This document shows, one piece after another, positions 26,510-35,299 of a stretch of DNA of 64,000 nt. Each line of letters begins with the position of its first letter. Within the stretch, counting starts at the first letter, position 1. The translations under genes were made by a program, and so were the position numbers. This stretch comes from Priestia endophytica DSM 13796 (GTDB lineage: Bacteria; Bacillota; Bacilli; Bacillales; Bacillaceae_H). The DNA lies in contig NZ_FOXX01000008.1 of the NCBI RefSeq assembly GCF_900115845.1, forward strand, positions 124,001 through 188,000, given 5' to 3'. Under the pieces are notes generated by a model. The model was not told the origin of the DNA. It saw only the letters and a program-made list of their open reading frames with translations, and ran no database searches.

Positions 26510-26629
26510 TTAAAAACTAGGGAGAAAAACAAAAACAATTTTTTGAATAATAGTAAGAACAATAAATCCTAGTATGAAAGATGATATTCCTCCCCATACG
26601 ATAATATTAAGGTCTTTCAATACATTCAT
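26510..26629 (-). CDS. Putative 39-residue single-pass membrane peptide
   Basis: ATG 26629 with GGGGG eight bases upstream opens a 39-codon frame. It has a short polar N-terminus (MNVLKDLN), one hydrophobic stretch of about 20 residues, then QK, and ends VFVFLPSF. The site, start and clean stop make a real small membrane protein plausible. It lies between the sucrose operon terminator and the histidine kinase gene on the same strand as the kinase. Not recognised as a known family; codon evidence is limited at this size. Confidence 0.45.
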   Translation of the reverse strand: MNVLKDLNIIVWGGISSFILGFIVLTIIQKIVFVFLPSF

Positions 26630-26838
26630 ATTGTAAACCCCCATATCATTTTTACTTACTATTCTTCTCATAGACTTTTTAAGAATCACTCTACATCAAT
26701 AAGGCTAGTAAACATACAAATTCACTTTGTACATATATAAGCAATAACATAAACTTATAATGATTTAGCCTTACTTTCATTATATTTTCCAAGGCGTCCT
26801 TAAATTCCTGCTCATTCTACATAATATTCTAAATTATG

Positions 26839-28068
26839 CTATCCTGTTCTTTGATTTTTAGGGAATGTAATTTCAAAATTTGTTCCTTCTCCTAGTTTGC
26901 TTGTTACCTTCACTTTCCCGTAGTGTTTATCGATGATCCAACGAGCAATAGAAAGGCCAAGTCCTGCCCCACCTTCGTCTGATCGGACTTTATCCACTTG
27001 ATAAAATCGGTTGAAAATTTTCGGGATTTCTTCTTCCTGTAAGCCGATTCCATTGTCTTTTACTTCTATATTGATAGAAGAAGGTGTTTCACGGCAAGAC
27101 ACTTCAATGCATCCATCAATAGTTGTGAATTTCAATGCATTGTCTAATAAAATAATCATCAGTTGATGAATTCGTTCTTTATCTCCTTTAAAATGAATAG
27201 AGTCCTCTACCCTCATCATAATAGACTTGCCTTGATAAGATACAATTTCCTCATAATATTCATGAATCTCTTCTAGCAAAATGCTTAATGAAAAGGTCTC
27301 TTTCTCCATTTCTAAACTTCCAGAATCAGACCGTGCAAGCATTAGTAAGTTGCCTACAAGTTTAGACAATCGCCGACTTTCCTTTGAAATCAGCGAGATA
27401 TCCATTGCTTTTTCTTGAATGGTGGCAGACGGAGATTTCCAAAGTAAGTCTGTTCGTGATTGGATAACGGCAAGCGGCGTTCTTAATTCATGGGAAGCAT
27501 CTGAAACAAAGTCTTGCTGTTTTTTCCAGGCCGCTTTAATGGGGACAAGCGCTCGTCCTGCTAGTAGAAATCCTGCTCCAACTGCACAGATACTGCCAAT
27601 AATCCCTCCTACAAGGAGAAGAAGGAAAAGAGTATGAAGCATTTCTTGCTCAGAGGTTACATTTCGGACAAACTGAACAGTTACGGTCTCTTTACCCATT
27701 TCCGCTTGAACAGAAAGAGCACGAAATGAGAACTCATCTGCTTCAATTTCTTGAAACTCTCCTATTTTTGTAGGAGCAAACTCTTTTTCATTTTCTGAAA
27801 AAATAGGTGATAATCTATCTAACTGATTAATGATTTCTTTTTCATCATTCCAAATGAGAATAATCATACGAGGGTCCTTTTCCATTCGAGGGGTCTCTTC
27901 TCCTCTTGTGTCTGTGAAGCGCTGAGCAGAATGTTGCAAGTCATTATTAACATCTCGATTTAATCGAGAATCAGCATAAGAGTAAATAATAATCGCAAGA
28001 ATCCCCATCAAAATAATAAAGACGAGGGAGTTTACAATCGTAAGTTTGAGCCTAGTTTTGTGAAACAT
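26839..28068 (-). CDS. Sensor histidine kinase
   Basis: 409 residues. Two membrane segments (~10-30 and ~145-170) flank an external domain of about 110 residues. HisKA H-box DASHELRTPLAVI (~190), N-box LLDNALKF, G1 DNGIGL, G2 GGAGLGLSIA follow. The external region is acidic and has no recognised ligand fold. It starts 13 bases after the response regulator gene ends, so the two form a pair, and both lie downstream of the MacAB-like efflux genes, which they probably control. Confidence 0.92.
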   Translation of the reverse strand: MFHKTRLKLTIVNSLVFIILMGILAIIIYSYADSRLNRDVNNDLQHSAQRFTDTRGEETPRMEKDPRMIILIWNDEKEIINQLDRLSPIFSENEKEFAPTKIGEFQEIEADEFSFRALSVQAEMGKETVTVQFVRNVTSEQEMLHTLFLLLLVGGIIGSICAVGAGFLLAGRALVPIKAAWKKQQDFVSDASHELRTPLAVIQSRTDLLWKSPSATIQEKAMDISLISKESRRLSKLVGNLLMLARSDSGSLEMEKETFSLSILLEEIHEYYEEIVSYQGKSIMMRVEDSIHFKGDKERIHQLMIILLDNALKFTTIDGCIEVSCRETPSSINIEVKDNGIGLQEEEIPKIFNRFYQVDKVRSDEGGAGLGLSIARWIIDKHYGKVKVTSKLGEGTNFEITFPKNQRTG

Positions 28069-28081
28069 AGATCCACCCCTA

Positions 28082-28750
28082 TTATTCCTTCAACATGTAA
28101 CCAATGCCACGTACAGTTTGTAAGTCCTTATGGTATCCAAAAGGTTCCATTTTCTTTCTAAGATGATGAACAAACACTTCAACAATAGCAATTGTTGTAT
28201 CAGAGTCAAAGCCCCATACACGATCATAAAGTTGCTCTTTTGTTAAAATAGCTCCTTTATTTTGGATAATGTATTCAAGCATCTCGTATTGTTTAAATGT
28301 TAATCTAACAGGTGTTTCATCTATCATTACTTCTTTTTCTTTGCCAAACAATTCTATCCCTTTATAACGGATTGTTTGACTTCTCGTTAAACTCCCGCTT
28401 CGACGCAAAAGAGCACGAATTCGAGCTTGTAGCTCAGGAGCTTGAAATGGCTTAACAAGGTAGTCATCGCCGCCAAAATCAAGTCCTTTCACACGATCTT
28501 CTAAAGAATCTTTCGCTGTTAGAAATAACACAGGGGTCCGAATATCTGCTTCTCTTATATGTTGAATGACTTCAAATCCGTCCATTTCAGGCAGCATAAC
28601 ATCTAAAACAATTAAATCATATATATTTTGAAGAGCAAGAAACAATCCATCTTCCCCATTCTCTGCTCCATCAACTTCAAATTCATTTGATAAAATACTT
28701 TTAATCGACTCAAGAAGTGATCGATTATCTTCTACAACAAGTATGCGCAC
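28082..28750 (-). CDS. OmpR-family response regulator
   Basis: 222 residues. Receiver with phospho-acceptor Asp50 in LIVLDVMLPEMDG, conserved Thr in LFLTAK and Lys in LVKPF; C-terminal winged helix with FKQYEMLEYIIQNKG, TKEQLYDRVWGFD and a final VRGIGYML, typical of OmpR/PhoB DNA-binding domains. Such proteins bind tandem direct repeats; a pair of 11-bp repeats lies upstream of the efflux operon. The terminator in front suggests its own promoter. Confidence 0.93.
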   Translation of the reverse strand: MRILVVEDNRSLLESIKSILSNEFEVDGAENGEDGLFLALQNIYDLIVLDVMLPEMDGFEVIQHIREADIRTPVLFLTAKDSLEDRVKGLDFGGDDYLVKPFQAPELQARIRALLRRSGSLTRSQTIRYKGIELFGKEKEVMIDETPVRLTFKQYEMLEYIIQNKGAILTKEQLYDRVWGFDSDTTIAIVEVFVHHLRKKMEPFGYHKDLQTVRGIGYMLKE

Positions 28751-28783
28751 TACAGGTCTCTCCTTTACTATTTATCATCATAC

Positions 28784-28824
28784 CAAAACAAAGCGGTCGC
28801 AGTATATACGATCGCTTTGTTTTT
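28784..28824 (-). terminator. Terminator of the efflux operon
   Basis: ACAAAGCGATCG and CGACCGCTTTGT arms with flanking A/T tracts, immediately after the permease stop codon. Confidence 0.75.
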
Positions 28825-29978
28825 CATTCATATCGCAGAGCTTGAATCGGATCTAATTTTGAGGCTTTGTTCGCTGGAAAGACCCCGAAAACAATTCCAA
28901 TAAAAAGAGAGAAACCAAAAGACATAAGAATAACGGGAATAGAATAAGAGACCGCTGTCCCTGTCGCAACTGTGAAAGCTTCTGCACTTACTAATCCCAA
29001 ACCAATACCAATCAATCCTCCAAAAGAACTTAGAATTATCGCTTCAATTAAAAATTGAGATAGAATATTTCCTCTTTTTGCCCCAATTGCTTTTCGAATT
29101 CCAATCTCTTTTGTTCGTTCAGAAACAGATACAAGCATAATATTCATAATTCCAATCCCTCCTACGATAAGAGAAATAGCAGCACTTCCTCCAAGCAGAA
29201 GAGTTAAGGTATTATCAACAGAATCTGCTGTTTCCATTAAGTCTTCCTGACTTGATACACTATAGCTGTCTTCATCTCCAATAATCCCCCGCATTGTTTG
29301 TTCAAGTCTGTTTGTCATAAAGTTTACATTTTCTTCGTCTTGAACTTTCACATATACAGACTCAATGCTTGTTGTTGAAGCTAAACGTTGTCCTGTGCTT
29401 AACGGAACAATAACTGTACTGTCTCCACTTGTTCCTAATGAGCTGCCAACAGATTGAAGAACTCCAATCACTTTATACGATGAACCGTTAATTTGTATAG
29501 ATTGCCCAACTGAATTTCCTAATCCAAAGAGCGTCTGTGCTGTGTCTGATCCAAGAACAGCTACTTTGGAATGATTATCTTGATCAAGTGATGCAATAAA
29601 GCGACCAGATTGAAGCTCTAAATCCCGGACGTCTAGATAAGAAGACGTTGTCCCTGTCATGGACACTTGGGCATTTGTTTCTCCGTTCTTCGCTGTTACA
29701 CGTCCTGAAACAGTCGGAGCTGTATCCTCTACTCCGTTTACTGTTTCGAGCTCTTTTGCATCATCTTCTTTAAAAGTCACATCTGATCCTGTAATACTTA
29801 CAGTCAACACATCTTTACCTAAACTGCCAATTTGGCTTTGTACTTCTTGAGTTGAACCTTGACCAATGGCAACCATTACAATCACAGACGAAACGCCAAT
29901 AATAATACCTAGCATTGTTAAAAACGCCCTTACTTTGTTCCCTTTAATGCTTTTCCATGCCATGGATATGGAGTTCAC
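28824..29978 (-). CDS. MacB-type ABC transporter permease (FtsX family)
   Basis: 384 residues. One N-terminal membrane segment (~17-40, MLGIIIGVSSVIVMVAIG), a large MacB_PCD-type external domain (~45-255), then three membrane segments in an FtsX domain with GGIGIMNIMLVSVSERTKEI and RKAIGA, ending NKASKLDPIQALRYE. These are the classic signatures of MacB-like permeases that drive export by mechanotransmission. GTG 29978 is chosen because GGAGG lies seven bases upstream; its first 35 bases overlap the end of the ATPase gene, indicating coupling. Confidence 0.92.
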   Translation of the reverse strand: MNSISMAWKSIKGNKVRAFLTMLGIIIGVSSVIVMVAIGQGSTQEVQSQIGSLGKDVLTVSITGSDVTFKEDDAKELETVNGVEDTAPTVSGRVTAKNGETNAQVSMTGTTSSYLDVRDLELQSGRFIASLDQDNHSKVAVLGSDTAQTLFGLGNSVGQSIQINGSSYKVIGVLQSVGSSLGTSGDSTVIVPLSTGQRLASTTSIESVYVKVQDEENVNFMTNRLEQTMRGIIGDEDSYSVSSQEDLMETADSVDNTLTLLLGGSAAISLIVGGIGIMNIMLVSVSERTKEIGIRKAIGAKRGNILSQFLIEAIILSSFGGLIGIGLGLVSAEAFTVATGTAVSYSIPVILMSFGFSLFIGIVFGVFPANKASKLDPIQALRYE

Positions 29979-30666
29979 GTTTATCCCTCCTTTCTTCGTA
30001 AAGCTCACCATCATAAATATGTACAATCCTGCTTGCTTTTTTGGCTACTTCTAAATCATGGGTGATTAAGATAATCGTGTGTCCTTGCTCGTGTAAATCC
30101 TTCACAATTTTCAAGATATCTCCACTTGTTTTGTGATCTAATGCTCCAGTTGGCTCATCAGCTAAAAGGAGTGGAGGATCTCCAGCAAGGGCTCGAGCAA
30201 TAGCAACACGCTGCTGCTGGCCGCCTGAAAGCTGGAAAGGAAGATGATTCCATCTATCTCCAAGTCCTACCTTTTTTAAGGCTTGCAAAGCTTTTTCTCT
30301 TCTTTCTGGCACTTTTACTCCACGATAAACAAGAGGAAGTTCGACATTTTCGATAGCTGTTAACTTTGATAGAAGATTAAAGTTTTGGAAAATAAATCCA
30401 ATTTTCTCATTTCGAATAGAAGCTAACTGGGAACTCTTCATTTTTCCAACATTTTCACCGTCTAATAAATACTCCCCAGCATCTGGACGATCAAGGCAGC
30501 CAATCATGTTCATAAATGTAGATTTTCCAGAACCTGATGATCCAATAATCGAAACAAAATCCCCCTTTTCAACTGTAAGTGAAATTTCTTTTAGAGCTGT
30601 AACGGTTTCGTCTCCAAGTTTATACGTCTTCTTCATTAAACGAATATCAATAAGAGGCTCTGTCAT
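29944..30666 (-). CDS. ABC transporter ATPase (MacB/LolD type)
   Basis: 240 residues. Walker [10 protein letters not shown] (42-50), Q-loop FQNFNLL, signature LSGGQQQR, Walker [13 protein letters not shown] and switch His in ITHDLEV. The DEPTGALD form with [11 protein letters not shown] is typical of the LolD/MacB/FtsE branch. The C-terminus carries an additional basic tail ([13 protein letters not shown]). Sits between the adaptor and permease genes with 2-base spacing from the former. Confidence 0.94.
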   Translation of the reverse strand: MTEPLIDIRLMKKTYKLGDETVTALKEISLTVEKGDFVSIIGSSGSGKSTFMNMIGCLDRPDAGEYLLDGENVGKMKSSQLASIRNEKIGFIFQNFNLLSKLTAIENVELPLVYRGVKVPERREKALQALKKVGLGDRWNHLPFQLSGGQQQRVAIARALAGDPPLLLADEPTGALDHKTSGDILKIVKDLHEQGHTIILITHDLEVAKKASRIVHIYDGELYEERRDKRELHIHGMEKH

Positions 30667-30668
30667 CT

Positions 30669-32042
30669 TTATTGCCCGCCTCCTTGTCCACGTCCACCAG
30701 TAGAAGAAGGTCCTCCAGTTGGTGCCTGCCCTGGATTTCCTGACATACCTCCACCAGATTCGTCACCAAAGCCACCTTTCATCATTGCTTTCTCATCTTG
30801 AGAAGAAGTTTGATTTGAACTAACCTTTGGAATTTGAACTGTATCTCCTTCGGATAATCCTTTTGTAATTTCAACGCTTGTATCGTTAGAAATTCCTGTT
30901 TCAACTGTTACTTTTTTTGTTGATTGAGAAGAGTCACTTGAACTTGTTGGGACAAGAACATATTTCTCGTCTCCACTTTCGTAAACAGCTTCAACAGGTA
31001 TATATAAAGCTCCTTGTTTACTTTCAACCTCAATGCTTGCTTCTGTTGACATGCCTACTTTTAAATTTTTGGGATCTGTAATTTGCACTGTAACATCAAA
31101 TGTCGATACTCCATTTGATGATGTACCTTCCGAAGCAACATCTGTTACCGTTCCTTCAAATTTTTCATCTGGAAATGCACTTGCTGTAACTTCTACACTC
31201 TGTCCTTCTTCAATATTTGTAATATCGAGTTCATCAACACTTATCGTTGTTTCGAGAGAACTGTAATCAGTAATATGGGCAACTGTTGTTGAGCCTTGAA
31301 CAGAGTCGCCACTCCCAGCAGCAAGACTTGTAATTGTTCCTTTAGCTGGAGCTTGTAAAATACTTCCGTCTGTGAAAGTCATAAGGGTTGTGCCTTTATT
31401 TACTGTCTGTCCTTCTTTAACATTTACAGTATCAACAATAAGTCCACTTCCTCCTGAATTATTTCCACTCTCTTCAGCGGTTGCTCCTTCAGTAGATGAC
31501 GTTTCCCCTGTTGCTCCAGCTGCATTTTCGGTTTCTGCTCCATTCTGCCCTTCACTATTTTCTACTGAGCTGCTTTCACTTTCTGTTGTTGTTTCAGATG
31601 ATGTTGTATCAATTGTCGTTCCATTTCCTCTTGTAATAGGAGAAACAAAACCGTCTTCATTTTCTATCCGAAGTAAAACAGTTCCTTCAGACACGCTGCT
31701 TGCGCTCGTTACCCCAACAGAGGTAATTTCTCCATCAAATGGGGCTACTATCGTTTCCCCATTTTCAAAGGTTAATAGCGTATCTCCTTTACTCACACTT
31801 TCTCCTGATATAATGCTTACGCTTTTGACACCTAATAAAGTGTTCGTAGCTGTCACATCTTGGTCTGTAATAGTTGTTACAGAACCAGAGCCTGCAACAT
31901 TTACTTCTAGGTCTCCTTTTTTTACTGTTGATGTTTGAACAGCAGCAGTCGCCATTTGAGGTTGCTCTTCATTATGCAGGAAGAACCAACTTCCTCCTCC
32001 TACCATTGCTACTAAGGCAGAACCAACAATCCATTTTTTCAT
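30669..32042 (-). CDS. MacA-like adaptor with two lipoyl-like modules
   Basis: 457 residues. N-terminal membrane anchor (~5-22), then two similar lipoyl/biotinyl-type modules (~72-112 and ~201-242), separated by a Ser/Thr/Glu/Gly-rich linker at about 138-200 (TTTESESSSVENSEG). A beta-barrel and membrane-proximal region follow (~265-400), and the last 40 residues are Gly-rich (GGGMSGNPGQAPTGG). It bridges the permease and the cell wall or substrate. The two modules have the same pattern (GxxVxKGxxLxTFxxG ... APxxGxIxS), suggesting duplication. First gene of the efflux operon. Confidence 0.88.
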   Translation of the reverse strand: MKKWIVGSALVAMVGGGSWFFLHNEEQPQMATAAVQTSTVKKGDLEVNVAGSGSVTTITDQDVTATNTLLGVKSVSIISGESVSKGDTLLTFENGETIVAPFDGEITSVGVTSASSVSEGTVLLRIENEDGFVSPITRGNGTTIDTTSSETTTESESSSVENSEGQNGAETENAAGATGETSSTEGATAEESGNNSGGSGLIVDTVNVKEGQTVNKGTTLMTFTDGSILQAPAKGTITSLAAGSGDSVQGSTTVAHITDYSSLETTISVDELDITNIEEGQSVEVTASAFPDEKFEGTVTDVASEGTSSNGVSTFDVTVQITDPKNLKVGMSTEASIEVESKQGALYIPVEAVYESGDEKYVLVPTSSSDSSQSTKKVTVETGISNDTSVEITKGLSEGDTVQIPKVSSNQTSSQDEKAMMKGGFGDESGGGMSGNPGQAPTGGPSSTGGRGQGGGQ

Positions 32043-32142
32043 TTCCTTTTCTCCTCCAACTTTCTTTGTTCCGCTTAAAACGTTTTATTTTTTGACTCCT
32101 TCTTACGGTGTTTTTTTTGGAATAAAGCTAGTATGCACGTGA

Positions 32143-32164
32143 TTCCTTAAGATTTCCTTAAGAA
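32143..32164 (-). promoter_or_regulatory. Tandem 11-bp direct repeats, candidate response-regulator site
   Basis: TTCCTTAAGAT followed directly by TTCCTTAAGAA on the plus strand (10 of 11 identical). One-turn direct repeats are the usual OmpR-family target. They lie about 100 bp upstream of the adaptor gene; CATACT seven bases beyond on the minus strand could be a -10 element. Confidence 0.55.
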
Positions 32165-32401
32165 ATAAAGGATATTTTTCAGAAAAAAGGTTTTTACTTA
32201 TAAATAATGTAGAATATCGTTTTCTTAAAACTTTTATTTACTAGGGATGCTTTCTAAAATTCAACCTTATTTCGCTGTATTTCTTCATTTTTCTCCTTTC
32301 TTACGCGAAATCTGTCTAAACAATAGGAGAGATGTTCTATTACATTCCTTTTTTGAACCTATTAAAATTAAGATATAAAACTAGATTTGGGGGAATGATG
32401 G

Positions 32402-33457
32402 ATGACATTAAAAAAGAAGGTTTTATCTCTTTCTCTATCAAGTATGATGGCACTAGGAACCGTAACAGCTGTAACTATCCCTGCTAGTGCAGTTGGAAAT
32501 GGACCAAATGCTGGAAACGGATCTGTTCAGACATCTATTTTACATACGTACGAAAGTATGGTGAGTTATTTAAAAGAACAAGATAAAAAGCAATCTGCTA
32601 TGAACCTTGAAGTAATTGGTCAAACGGTAAAAGGTCGCGATATTTATATGGCAAAATATATATCAAACCCAGATAATCCAACTGTTTTATTTCTAACTCA
32701 GCAGCACGGAAATGAGCAACTTACAACAGAAGGTGCTTTAGATTTTATTAAACATTTAGGAACAGGAAAAACGAAAGGCGTATTAGACAACGTAAACATC
32801 CTTATCATTCCGATGTTAAATGCAGACGGAGCAATGGGTGATGTGAACTTCTCGCTTGAGGATTATATAGCAGATGGAGACCGTCATTTAACACGCTATA
32901 ATGCAAACAACGTTGATCTAAATCGTGAACATGCCAAAGATATCATGAAAATGGAACCAGAAGCCAAATTTTTATATGAGAATGTACTAGAGAAATATCC
33001 GATTGATTATATGATTGATCTTCATCATCAAGGAACGCTTAGTGAGACAAACGGTGAACTTGTTTCAGGTTCTATTCTTTATCCAACAAATTCAGAAGTA
33101 GACGCTGAAGTTGTTGAAAAATCCAAAAAGCTAGGTGCTGTTGTATACAATACGCTTGAGCCTAAAGGATGGGGGCACATTGGGCAATATAACGGTGGAT
33201 CTGGGGCTAATATTGGCCGAAACGGCATTGCCCTCCGCTATGGCGTTTCTACCCTTTTGTTTGAAATGCGCGGTATGTCTGACCACTATATAGAATCTTA
33301 TGCCCTTGGACAAAAAAGCAACGGCTACCTTATTAAACAAACCGTTTCAACATTAGATGCAACCGTTCGAGCAATTGCAGACCGCTCAATTGAAAAAGAG
33401 GATACAAGTTTTTGGAATACGCTACCAACACAGACAAATCGTCAAAATGATGAGTAG
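32402..33457 (+). CDS. Secreted M14-family zinc carboxypeptidase
   Basis: 351 residues. Signal peptide of about 30 residues ending in PASA, so it is exported. Zinc ligands are in QHGNEQ (His102, Glu105) and DLHHQG (~207/208); VDLNRE carries the substrate-binding Asn-Arg; catalytic Glu288 lies in LLFEMRG. The pattern is that of M14 peptidases acting on peptides or cell wall. No propeptide or carbohydrate-binding module was seen. The start has GGGGG eight bases upstream. Divergent from the efflux operon and followed by a terminator. Confidence 0.9.
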   Translation: MTLKKKVLSLSLSSMMALGTVTAVTIPASAVGNGPNAGNGSVQTSILHTYESMVSYLKEQDKKQSAMNLEVIGQTVKGRDIYMAKYISNPDNPTVLFLTQQHGNEQLTTEGALDFIKHLGTGKTKGVLDNVNILIIPMLNADGAMGDVNFSLEDYIADGDRHLTRYNANNVDLNREHAKDIMKMEPEAKFLYENVLEKYPIDYMIDLHHQGTLSETNGELVSGSILYPTNSEVDAEVVEKSKKLGAVVYNTLEPKGWGHIGQYNGGSGANIGRNGIALRYGVSTLLFEMRGMSDHYIESYALGQKSNGYLIKQTVSTLDATVRAIADRSIEKEDTSFWNTLPTQTNRQNDE

Positions 33458-33470
33458 TCCTCTCCTCCAA

Positions 33471-33503
33471 AAGAAACCGAAAATTCTTTTTTCGGTTTCT
33501 TTC
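33471..33503 (+). terminator. Terminator of the M14 gene
   Basis: AAGAAACCGAAAA pairs with TTTTTTCGGTTTCTT. Confidence 0.85.
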
Positions 33504-33584
33504 AATATGATAATTTTGAAAGTCTTTTTCTTTCAATATGTAAATTTTAAAAGCCTTTTTCCTTCTTTATCGAAAATAATACCA

Positions 33585-33613
33585 TTGACATAGTATTAAA
33601 CATTTACTATTAT
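33585..33613 (+). promoter_or_regulatory. Sigma-A promoter of the T-box transcript
   Basis: TTGACA (33585-33590), 17-bp spacer, TATTAT (33608-33613). Confidence 0.75.
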
Positions 33614-33639
33614 AAGAAAATAAGTAGAATAACAAATTC

Positions 33640-33883
33640 ATAATGCAAAAGGCAATGAAAGGAACATTAGTAGTTTTAATCTCCCTGTACTAGAGAGTTA
33701 ACGGATGGTGAAAGTTAACACAAAGGTTAAAAATGAAATTCACTCCTCGAGCTTCTTTCTCTATTAACATGAGCAAAGACGGGTAAAACTGTTAACATAA
33801 ATGAAGAGGTAAATATTTATTTACAATTTAGGGTGGTACCGCGATAATTTCGTCCCTGCTGAATTTTCAGCAGGGACTTTTTT
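33640..33883 (+). promoter_or_regulatory. T-box leader (tRNA-sensing riboswitch) with terminator
   Basis: The T-box sequence AGGGTGGTACCGCG is at 33830-33843, followed by a terminator GTCCCTGCTGAA/TTCAGCAGGGAC (33852-33877) and a T-tract. Upstream, AGAGAG and GTTAAC-GGATGGTGAAA-GTTAAC form the distal stem I loop of the GGTTGGTG type. The candidate specifier triplet is TTC at 33739-33741, followed by the usual A, predicting a phenylalanine-tRNA sensor; ATT (Ile) one base earlier or CTC (Leu) two bases later are alternatives. Uncharged tRNA would allow expression of the permease. Confidence 0.93.
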
Positions 33884-33909
33884 ATGAATTTATAACTTGG
33901 GAGGAAAGC

Positions 33910-35259
33910 ATGAAAAAACACAACACGTCATCAACGCAACTTAAGAAACAACTATTGCCGCGTCACATTCGGATGATTGCAATTGGAGGTATGATTGGAA
34001 CAGGCATTTTCAAAGGAAGTGCCGATACTGTTGGATTAGCTGGACCAGCCGTAATCTTTCCATATTTGTTTGCAGGATTACTTCTTCTTATCATTATGGG
34101 CGCCTTATCGGAAATGGCTATTGCTTATCCTGGTCACAACATGAAAGACTTAATTGAAAGAGCGTTTGGCACTCGTTTTTCGTTTATTGTTGGCTCTATT
34201 TACTGTTTCATGTGGCTATCTGTTTCCGTTATTGAAGTAATTGCAGCAGGTAGTTTCTTGCAATACTGGTTTACATCTATTCCACTATGGGTGTTATGTC
34301 TAATTTGTTCTCTTATTTTAATTTTAATTAATGTAACAAGTGTAAAATCGTTTGGAGAAATTGAGTTCTGGTTTGCAGGAATTAAAATTTTCGTTATTAT
34401 TGCTTTCATTATTGTAGGAGGAGCCATTTTACTCGGATTGATTCCAAGCGATAATAGTGCTCAGCACTACTTACACAACTATACAGATTTCGTTCCAAAT
34501 GGATGGACGGCTGTATTTGCGACACTTCTTGTTGTTCTTTTCTCATATGGTGGATCAGAGCTTATTGGTCTTACGATTACAGAAACAAAGGATGCAGAAA
34601 AAGTACTGCCTGGCGTTGTAAAAGGTGTACTTGTGCGCGTTGTTTTATTTTACACGCTTCCAATCTTAATTATTTGTGGATTGATTCCTTGGAATGAGAT
34701 CGATGCAAATGCAAGTCCATTTGTTCAAGTATTTGAAACGGTTGGTCTTCAAGGTGCATCACATATTATGAACTTTATTTTATTAACGGCTGTTCTTTCA
34801 GCCGCAAACTCTGGTATTTACGGATGCACGAGAATGATGCACTCGCTTGCTCAAACAGGTGGTGCACCAAAACGCTTGTCATATGTAAATAAACAAGGAG
34901 TTCCGATTTTTAGCTTGTTGGTTACCGTTGTTGTCTTGCTTTTCGGTACATATGTTGTTTATTTATTGTCTGATAAAGCATTCACATATCTTCTCGCACT
35001 TCCAGGTTTCACTGTTTCACTTGTATGGATTTGTATTTGCTTAGCACAGCTAAAGCTTCGTCCATCATATAAGAATAAGCCTTATTTCAAACTTTGGGGC
35101 TTCCCTTATTTAACCATTTTCGCTGTCTTAGTGTTAAGCATTAGCTTTGTTACCTTCTTGTTTAGTGAGGGTAATCGTCTAAGTTCAATTGCTTGTGTAA
35201 CCTTCCTTGTTTTAATGATTATATGCTCATTCTTTGTCAAAAAAGAACGTCGTGCATAA
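33910..35259 (+). CDS. APC-family amino acid permease under T-box control
   Basis: 449 residues, 12 membrane segments. The family start motif LPRHIRMIAIGGMIGTGIFKGS is present (first part HIRMIAIGGMIGTGIF), then PYLFAGLLLLIIMGALSEMA, and SYGGSELIGLTITETKDAEK (loop after segment 6) as in the AAT subfamily. It imports an amino acid with protons. The T-box leader implies that the amino acid is the one sensed, possibly phenylalanine or another aromatic or branched residue. GGGAGG lies five bases before the ATG. B. subtilis YvbW is a comparable T-box-controlled permease. Confidence 0.9.
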   Translation: MKKHNTSSTQLKKQLLPRHIRMIAIGGMIGTGIFKGSADTVGLAGPAVIFPYLFAGLLLLIIMGALSEMAIAYPGHNMKDLIERAFGTRFSFIVGSIYCFMWLSVSVIEVIAAGSFLQYWFTSIPLWVLCLICSLILILINVTSVKSFGEIEFWFAGIKIFVIIAFIIVGGAILLGLIPSDNSAQHYLHNYTDFVPNGWTAVFATLLVVLFSYGGSELIGLTITETKDAEKVLPGVVKGVLVRVVLFYTLPILIICGLIPWNEIDANASPFVQVFETVGLQGASHIMNFILLTAVLSAANSGIYGCTRMMHSLAQTGGAPKRLSYVNKQGVPIFSLLVTVVVLLFGTYVVYLLSDKAFTYLLALPGFTVSLVWICICLAQLKLRPSYKNKPYFKLWGFPYLTIFAVLVLSISFVTFLFSEGNRLSSIACVTFLVLMIICSFFVKKERRA

Positions 35260-35260
35260 T

Positions 35261-35294
35261 AAAAAGAGGTTCCTCTAATAGGAACCTCTTTTTT
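35261..35294. terminator. Bidirectional terminator
   Basis: AAAAAGAGGTTCC-tctaata-GGAACCTCTTTTTT between convergent genes. Confidence 0.88.
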
Positions 35295-35299
35295 ATTCA

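Noticed and set aside
31372-31938. Long open frame (188 codons) on the plus strand opposite the MacA-like gene
   Set aside because: It is the complement of a Ser/Thr/Glu-rich coding region, has no ribosome binding site and no recognisable domain.
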